Both the position numbers and the translations under genes were made by a program. DNA of 64,000 nucleotides from Streptomyces niveus (lineage in GTDB: Bacteria > Actinomycetota > Actinomycetes > Streptomycetales > Streptomycetaceae): NCBI RefSeq assembly GCF_002009175.1, contig NZ_CP018047.1, forward strand, positions 7,059,001 to 7,123,000. Direction: 5' to 3'. Below, in pieces: positions 57,041-64,000 of the stretch (its first letter is position 1; each line of letters begins with the position of its first letter). The notes beneath the pieces are model-generated. The model made no database searches and was not told where the DNA came from. It saw nothing but the letters and a program-made list of their open reading frames with translations.

Positions 57041-57402
57041 GACTCGGCGTCCACCCGGACCGCCCCGCCGAGATGGCGGGGGCTTGTCGTCCAAGGGATC
57101 TTGACGCGGCCTCAGGGAAATTCCGAGCCGAAACGACGGTATGTGACTCTCGTCACTTTTGAGCTGTTTGGGTCGCTATCGGCGATTGGGTGAACGGCTG
57201 ATATGACCACTCACGCGCTGTACCTGCGACGCAGCGATGTGTTGGGGCCGGACGGCCGATCACCCGTCGCAAGTCGCCGTCCTGATCGCGGCGGTCGCTT
57301 CGATACGCCGAACGAGCGGGCAATTCCCGTACGGACGCGTCCGTACGGGGTGACGGCCCGCCGGTTCGCGTCGTGTCGCGGGTCCATGGGGCCGGGCCCG
57401 AA
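57041..57402. other. Intergenic DNA upstream of the riboswitch
   Basis: No gene is supported here. It should contain the promoter of the NlpC/P60 leader; the relatively AT-rich 57110-57200 is the likeliest place, but no clear -35/-10 pair was found. The palindrome at 57326-57349 is given separately. Confidence 0.6.
57326..57349. terminator. 24-bp perfect palindrome after the clpP-linked gene
   Basis: The bases are self-complementary throughout (centre ACGCGT). On the minus strand the hairpin comes 54 bases after the stop of the 102-residue gene and is followed by AATT, so it probably terminates the clpP transcript. Confidence 0.65.
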
Positions 57403-57711
57403 TCAAGTCGGGGGTCCGGGCGGCATGGTGACACGCCCGGCCCTGCGCTCCCCGTCGAGCACCCGCAGGGCGCGGTCCAGGGTCGGAGTGTGCAACTCCC
57501 TCTCGCCTCTGGCGTGCATCAGCGTCAGCGCGTCGCGCAGTTCGGCGGCCCTGGAGACCAGGGCCTGCGCGGCGCGCAGCGCGCCGTACGTGTCGTCGCC
57601 CCGCGACGGGTTGATCCGGCCCACCAGGTCGACGACCTGGAGATAGCTGTCGACGAAGTCGCCCTCGGCGCGGGTCAGCGCGGGCAGCGGCGGGAGTTCC
57701 GGTGGCAGCAT
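57403..57711 (-). CDS. Small conserved hypothetical protein, clpP-linked
   Basis: The 102-residue product is mainly alpha-helical (LPALTRAEGDFVDSYLQVVD; ALRAAQALVSRAAELRDALT) with Pro-rich ends, and has no motif I recognise. Its ATG lies seven bases after the clpP stop on the same strand, so it is translated from the clpP mRNA and could be a ClpP partner. A 24-bp palindrome follows as terminator. Confidence 0.7.
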   Translation of the reverse strand: MLPPELPPLPALTRAEGDFVDSYLQVVDLVGRINPSRGDDTYGALRAAQALVSRAAELRDALTLMHARGERELHTPTLDRALRVLDGERRAGRVTMPPGPPT

Positions 57712-57718
57712 CGGGCGC

Positions 57719-58354
57719 TCACCGGGGGGAGTTGAGGCCGAGGGACGCCCGGCGGTCCTGGGCGACCTGGTCCACCAGGCCGTACTCCATGGCGCCCGTC
57801 GCGTCGAAGATCGTGTCCCGGTCGATGTCGTTGTCGATCCGCTCGGTGTCCTGGCCGGTGTGCCGCACCAGCATGCGCGCCATCAGGGCCCGCAGCCGCA
57901 GCAACTCCTCGGCGTGGATGGCGAGATCGGACGGCTGGCCTCGTACGGGCTCCTCGATCCCCGGCTGCTGGAGCACGACACGCGCGCCGGGCAGCGCCAT
58001 CCGCTTGCCGGGAGCCCCGGCGGCCAGCAGGACGGCGGCGGTCGACACCGCCTGGCCGAGGCAGGTGGTCGCCACGTCGCAGCCGACGACCTGCATCGTG
58101 TCGTACACGGCGGACATGGCGCTGAGGGAGCCGCCGGGGGAGTTGATGTAGAGGGCGATGTCCTGGTCGGGCGCCGAGTATTCGAGCTGGAGGAGCTGGG
58201 CGATCACGTCGTTCGCCGAGGTGTCGTCCAGGGCGGTGCCGAGGAAGATGATCCGGCCTTCGAAGAGCTTGGAGTACGGGTCGAGGGACCGGGTCCCGGT
58301 GGAGGTCCGCTCGGTGAACTCGGGCAGGACGTAGCGGGCGGAAGGACGGTTCAT
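57719..58354 (-). CDS. clpP: ClpP-family protease subunit with the catalytic His replaced by Gln
   Basis: The 211-residue protein aligns throughout with Clp[39 protein letters not shown], the Ser segment [15 protein letters not shown] (Ser104), [16 protein letters not shown] (Asp180) and MEYGLVD. In place of the R-I-M-I-H-Q-P segment it reads R-V-V-L-Q-Q-P, so catalytic His is Gln129. Alone it should be inactive, though it could join mixed rings with active ClpPs. GAGGAGAG precedes the ATG. It is divergent from an antitoxin-like gene. Confidence 0.9.
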   Translation of the reverse strand: MNRPSARYVLPEFTERTSTGTRSLDPYSKLFEGRIIFLGTALDDTSANDVIAQLLQLEYSAPDQDIALYINSPGGSLSAMSAVYDTMQVVGCDVATTCLGQAVSTAAVLLAAGAPGKRMALPGARVVLQQPGIEEPVRGQPSDLAIHAEELLRLRALMARMLVRHTGQDTERIDNDIDRDTIFDATGAMEYGLVDQVAQDRRASLGLNSPR

Positions 58355-58393
58355 GGTGTGCCTCTCCTCGTGCCGGACGTGGCTCTCGTCCGT

Positions 58394-58420
58394 CTGTAAA
58401 AAATGTACAGGACGTACAGG
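58394..58420. promoter_or_regulatory. YefM-type operator with TGTACA core
   Basis: CTGTA (58394-58398) and TACAG (58406-58410) are inverted arms, TGTACA (58404-58409) is the palindromic core known for YefM operators, and GTACAGG is repeated at 58405-58411 and 58414-58420. The site lies in the 82-bp gap between divergent clpP and antitoxin genes and could control both. Confidence 0.6.
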
Positions 58421-58436
58421 TCGTAAGATGGCGAGC

Positions 58437-58739
58437 ATGGCTTACGAAATTCCGGTGACGCAAGCGAGGGCGGAACTCGCGGACCTGATCAACCGGGTCG
58501 TCTACGGCGAGGAGCACGTCGTCGTGACGCGTCATGGCAAGCCGCTCGTCGCCCTGGTGTCGGCCGCTGACCTGGCACGACTGGAGAGCCTCAAGTCCGA
58601 GGAGGCGGAGGCCGCGGCGGCCGAGGAGCGCGTGATCGCTTCGGTGAGCGCGATCAGGTCGGTGGCGTCCGCGTCCGCTTCGGGCGAACGCGCGGACTTC
58701 GGCATCGTGGCGAAGCACGAGCCGCCGGAGAGGCGCTGA
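58437..58739 (+). CDS. Phd/YefM-family antitoxin without an adjacent toxin
   Basis: The 100-residue protein has the Phd/YefM N-terminal DNA-binding fold ([37 protein letters not shown]) and an acidic, Ala-rich C-terminal tail. An in-frame ATG at 58428 is a possible start. No YoeB, Doc or PIN toxin gene follows; the next 294 bases are non-coding up to ureA. It could be a solitary transcriptional regulator or an antitoxin acting on a distant toxin. Confidence 0.9.
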   Translation: MAYEIPVTQARAELADLINRVVYGEEHVVVTRHGKPLVALVSAADLARLESLKSEEAEAAAAEERVIASVSAIRSVASASASGERADFGIVAKHEPPERR

Positions 58740-58893
58740 CCGTTTGCCCTCGGGCTGCCGTGAGTGTGGTGATCTGCGGGGGCGGGACGGCGGCCGAGCC
58801 GGACTCCACGTCCAGTCGGCAGCGGCGAGGCGCCCGTGGAGATCCTTCAGGACGGCCTGCGCGGGTTGATGTCCATGGGCACGCAAAAGCCCG

Positions 58894-58974
58894 GTTAACC
58901 TGCCGGAAAAACTTCCGCCGTAATGTGCGATGTCTGTCCCTGTGGCCCCATTTCGCGTTCAACAGAGTGTTGAA
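58894..58974 (+). promoter_or_regulatory. Candidate regulatory sites upstream of ureA
   Basis: TTCAAC-AGAGT-GTTGAA (58958-58974) is a perfect 6-bp inverted repeat with 5-base spacer, 60 bases before ureA. GTTAA-N6-GGAAA (58894-58909) partly resembles a GlnR half-box. Both are plausible nitrogen- or metal-responsive elements; neither is proven. The remaining 58740-59033 holds no gene. Confidence 0.4.
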
Positions 58975-59033
58975 TCGACGCGGGTGAACAACAGGCTCCA
59001 CGCCGGACCGGGCCGCAACAGTGAGGTGGAAAC

Positions 59034-59336
59034 GTGCAGTTGACCCCGCACGAGCAGGAACGTCTGCTCATCCATGTGGCCGCCGACGTGGCCACCAGAC
59101 GGCTGGCGCGCGGGCTGCGTCTCAACCACCCCGAGGCGGTCGCCCTGATCACCTCGCACCTCCTCGAAGGCGCCAGGGACGGCCGTACCGTCGCCGAACT
59201 CATGGCGTCCGGACGCAAGGTGCTCACCCGAGACGACGTCATGGAGGGCATCCCCGAGATGATCCACGACGTGCAGGTGGAGGCCACCTTCCCGGACGGC
59301 ACGAAGCTCGTCACCGTCCACGACCCGATCGTCTGA
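59034..59336 (+). CDS. ureA: Urease gamma subunit
   Basis: The 100-residue protein ([40 protein letters not shown]) is the complete UreA subunit, which with UreB and UreC forms the (alpha-beta-gamma)3 urease. The start is GTG with GAGGTGGAA upstream. It begins ureA-B-C-F-G-D; gaps are 15 bases to ureB. UreE is not present in the cluster. Confidence 0.96.
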   Translation: MQLTPHEQERLLIHVAADVATRRLARGLRLNHPEAVALITSHLLEGARDGRTVAELMASGRKVLTRDDVMEGIPEMIHDVQVEATFPDGTKLVTVHDPIV

Positions 59337-59351
59337 CGGGGGAACGCCGCC

Positions 59352-59655
59352 ATGATTCCCGGAGAGATCCTCCACGCCGACGACGCCGTCCCTCTCAACG
59401 AGGGCCGCCCCGTCACCCGTCTCACCGTCCTCAACGCCGCCGACCGGCCCGTCCAGATCGGCTCCCACTACCACTTCGCCGAGACCAACCCCGGCCTGCG
59501 GTTCGACCGCGCCGCGGCGCACGGCCTGCGTCTGAACGTGGCCGCCGGCACGTCCGTACGGTTCGAACCCGGCATCCCCGTCGACGTCGAACTCGTCCCG
59601 CTCGCCGGACACCGCGTCGTACCGGGCCTGCGCGGCGAGGCCGGAGGTCCCCTCG

Positions 59656-59663
<8 letters not shown>
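59352..59663 (+). CDS. ureB: Urease beta subunit
   Basis: The 103-residue protein has the UreB features [31 protein letters not shown] and [20 protein letters not shown]. It is an independent chain, as usual in actinobacteria, rather than fused to UreA. Its last 8 bases overlap ureC. GGGGGAACG precedes the ATG. Confidence 0.96.
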
Positions 59664-61376
<1,713 letters not shown>

Positions 61377-61377
<1 letters not shown>

Positions 61378-62051
61378 TGAGCCGCGCCGCACTGCTCGTC
61401 CTCGCCGACGGACGGTTTCCGGCCGGCGGCCACGCCCACTCGGGAGGCGCCGAGGCGGCCGTCCGCGCGGGCCGGCTCACCGACGCCCGCGACCTGGCGT
61501 CCTTCTGCCGGGGCAGACTCCACACCACCGGCCTCACCGCCGCCGCGCTCGCCGCGGCGGCGGTACTCGGCGTCGACCCCCTCGCGCTGGACGAGGCCGC
61601 CGACGCACGCACCCCCTCACCCGCCCTGCGCGCCACCGCGCGCAGACTCGGCCGCCAGATGATGCGCGCCGCACGCGCCACCTGGCCTGGCCCCGGACTC
61701 GACGCGCTGGCGGCGGCCCGTCCGCGCGGCGCGCACCAGCCGATCGTCCTCGGCCTCGCGGCGCGTTCGGCCGGCCTCGGACCCGAGGACGCCGCCCACT
61801 GCGTCCTGTACGAGACGGTCAGCGGCCCGGCCACCGCCGCCGTACGGCTGCTCAGCCTGGACCCGTTCGACGCGACCGCCGTCCTCGCCCGGCTGGCACC
61901 CGACATCGACGCCACCGCACGGCACGCCGTGGCCACCGCGCACCGCGCCGTACGCAAGGGCCCCGGCGCCCTGCCCGCCGCTTCGGCGCCGCTGCTCGAC
62001 ATCACCGCCGAGGCGCACGCGGCCTGGGCGGTGCGCCTCTTCGCTTCGTAA
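61377..62051 (+). CDS. ureF: Urease accessory protein UreF
   Basis: The 224-residue helical protein ([20 protein letters not shown] at the N-terminus; [20 protein letters not shown]) is UreF, part of the UreDFG complex that gates nickel insertion into apo-urease. It follows ureC with a 1-base overlap. The length is normal for actinobacteria. Confidence 0.93.
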
Positions 62052-62088
62052 CGCCTCGCAGCAACTCTCGTCACGAAGGAGCCGCACC

Positions 62089-62780
<692 letters not shown>

Positions 62781-62784
<4 letters not shown>

Positions 62785-63557
62785 GCGTCCACGCCACCGC
62801 CCGGATCACCGCCGCCCCCGACGGGCGCGGCGGCACGGCCCTGCCCGTGCTGGAGAGCGCCGGCCCGCTGGCACTGCGCCGTACGCGAGCGGCCGGGGCA
62901 ACGCCCGTGCACGCACGCGTCACCGTCGTCGGCGCGATGAGCGCACCGCTCGGCGGTGACCGGCTCGCCCTGGAAGCGGTCGTACGGGACGGGGCCGCGC
63001 TCACCGTGGACGCGGCGGCTGCCATGATCGCGCTGCCCGGCCGCCGCGCCGGCGACGAGCCCGCCGACCACGCCGCGTACGACGTCCGACTCACGGTCGG
63101 CGCCGGCGCCGTACTGCACTGGCTGCCCGAGCAGCTCATCTCCGTCACCGGCAGCGATCTGCGCACGCGCACCCGTGTCGAACTCGGCCCCACCGCCCGG
63201 CTGGTGCTGCGCGAGGAGCTGATCCTCGGCCGCCACGGCGAGGCCCCCGGCACCGTCACCTCCCGGCTCACCGTGCACCACGCGGGCCGCCCCCTGCTGG
63301 ACCAGCAACTCGCCCTCGGGCCCGGCGCACCCGGCGGATGGGACGGCGGCGCCGTCATCGGCGGACATCGCGCGGTCGGACAACTCCTCGTGGTGGCACC
63401 GGAGTTCGAGGAGAAGCCGGTGGCGCCCCGGCTGCTCGGCGAGAGCGCCGTACTCACCCCGCTCAGCGGTCCCGGAGCACTGGTCACCGCGCTCGCCCCG
63501 GACGCCCGAGCGCTGCGACGGGTCCTGGACGACGCCCTGGCGGACATGTACCGCTGA
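62781..63557 (+). CDS. ureD: Urease accessory protein UreD (UreH)
   Basis: The 258-residue protein has [20 protein letters not shown] and the family core [16 protein letters not shown] and [16 protein letters not shown]. UreD is the scaffold for UreFG on apo-urease. Its ATG overlaps the ureG stop by 4 nt. It is last in the cluster, completing the set except UreE, whose metal-chaperone role may be partly taken by the His-rich N-terminus of UreG. Confidence 0.92.
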
Positions 63558-63702
63558 GCGGAACCGGATTCACCGGCTATCGGTTCGGCAAAGAATCAGC
63601 GCCATGACCTGTTCCCGGCGGGCCCCAAGACGCGAGGATCCCCCTCGGCAACCCTACGGACAGCGCCGCAGCGCGCGGCGCGCACACAGGGGGAGGTACC
63701 AC

Positions 63703-64000
63703 TTGAGACGCACAGCACTACTCGGCTCGGCCGGCACGCTGCTCGCGGGCACGCTCATAGCGACCACGCTCGCCGCCACGTCGGCGAGCGCCGACGGCCG
63801 CGTGGCCGACGGCTCGAAGGCGCCGGGCCAGGAGCAGAAGACCCGGAACGCGCAGGCGCAGGGCGCCGAGGTCGCCGCCGAGCGGGCCGCGAAGAAGGGC
63901 ATCGACTGGGCGGACTGCCCCGCCGACTGGGCCCTGGAGAAGCCGATCCAGTGCGGCTATGTGAGCGTTCCGCTCGACTACGCCCGTCCGAACGGCAAGC
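63703..64000 (+). CDS. Secreted alpha/beta hydrolase (tripeptidyl-aminopeptidase-like), 3' end outside window
   Basis: A TTG start at 63703 with GGGGGAGG upstream opens a Sec signal (RRTALLGSAGTLLAGTLIAT, ending SASA). The mature part begins with an Ala/Glu/Lys-rich linker followed by WADCPADWAL and CGYVSVPLDYARPNGK, the start of the catalytic domain in TAP-like exported hydrolases of streptomycetes. The catalytic Ser, Asp and His lie beyond the window. Confidence 0.82.
   Translation, partial: MRRTALLGSAGTLLAGTLIATTLAATSASADGRVADGSKAPGQEQKTRNAQAQGAEVAAERAAKKGIDWADCPADWALEKPIQCGYVSVPLDYARPNGK

Noticed and set aside
58894..58909. A firm GlnR box upstream of ureA
   Set aside because: GTTAA-N6-GGAAA mismatches the consensus at several positions and a second properly spaced unit is missing.

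Overview
The window is about 64 kb of very GC-rich, gene-dense chromosome with codon usage and gene families of a streptomycete. Pointers are a four-gene conservon (sensor kinase-like ATPase, Roadblock, DUF742, GTPase) with a cytochrome P450, a divergent third EF-Tu, a ClpP paralogue, an actinobacterial c-di-AMP riboswitch and a PHO box. I see no rRNA, tRNA, insertion sequence, CRISPR array or prophage. The content looks like conserved chromosome with small accessory units rather than an island.

Layout. 1-5.3 kb: methylmalonyl-CoA mutase small subunit (cut by the window start), large subunit, the MeaB chaperone and a 3-hydroxyisobutyryl-CoA hydrolase-like enzyme, translationally coupled, serving propionyl-CoA and valine metabolism. 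5.3-12.3 kb: single genes (TVP38 and DedA membrane proteins, DNA alkylation repair protein, EF-Tu3, spermidine synthase-like protein, Pro/Gln-rich membrane protein, thioesterase, gamma carbonic anhydrase). 12.5-18.3 kb: a canonical P450 facing a conservon operon whose last gene is an aberrant P450 without the ExxR arginine. 18.3-31.7 kb: acyltransferase, EamA transporter divergent from an XRE-cupin regulator, YbaK, CoA-binding and YigZ proteins, SbcD-SbcC, an SDR, two Lrp/AsnC regulators divergent from a rhodanese and a trans-sulfuration-type PLP enzyme, and a DUF885 hydrolase.

31.7-49 kb: a membrane-anchored ACT-GNAT protein, PhoD with a PHO box, a MocR regulator divergent from an EamA transporter, a GntR/HutC regulator behind a DasR-like site, a ROK regulator without the zinc motif, Mug glycosylase, PurB, an SGNH hydrolase, two overlapping CorC/DUF21-CBS proteins, LysE and GNAT. 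48.6-50.2 kb: a three-gene unit of ribbon-helix-helix protein, zinc-ribbon PP2C phosphatase and Fic/Doc-like protein; the last has a TTA codon. 50.2-55.6 kb: a methyltransferase and the biotin genes (bioB-bioA-bioD one way, bioF the other). 55.6-58.7 kb: an anti-sigma-type ATPase, an NlpC/P60 hydrolase under a c-di-AMP riboswitch, a ClpP paralogue whose catalytic His is Gln, and an orphan YefM-type antitoxin. 59-63.6 kb: ureABCFGD. The window ends in a secreted TAP-like alpha/beta hydrolase.

Shared features: many genes lack a Shine-Dalgarno and have a TANNNT hexamer 6-9 nt before the start codon, suggesting leaderless transcripts. Convergent gene pairs are separated by long, almost perfect palindromes that are probably bidirectional terminators.
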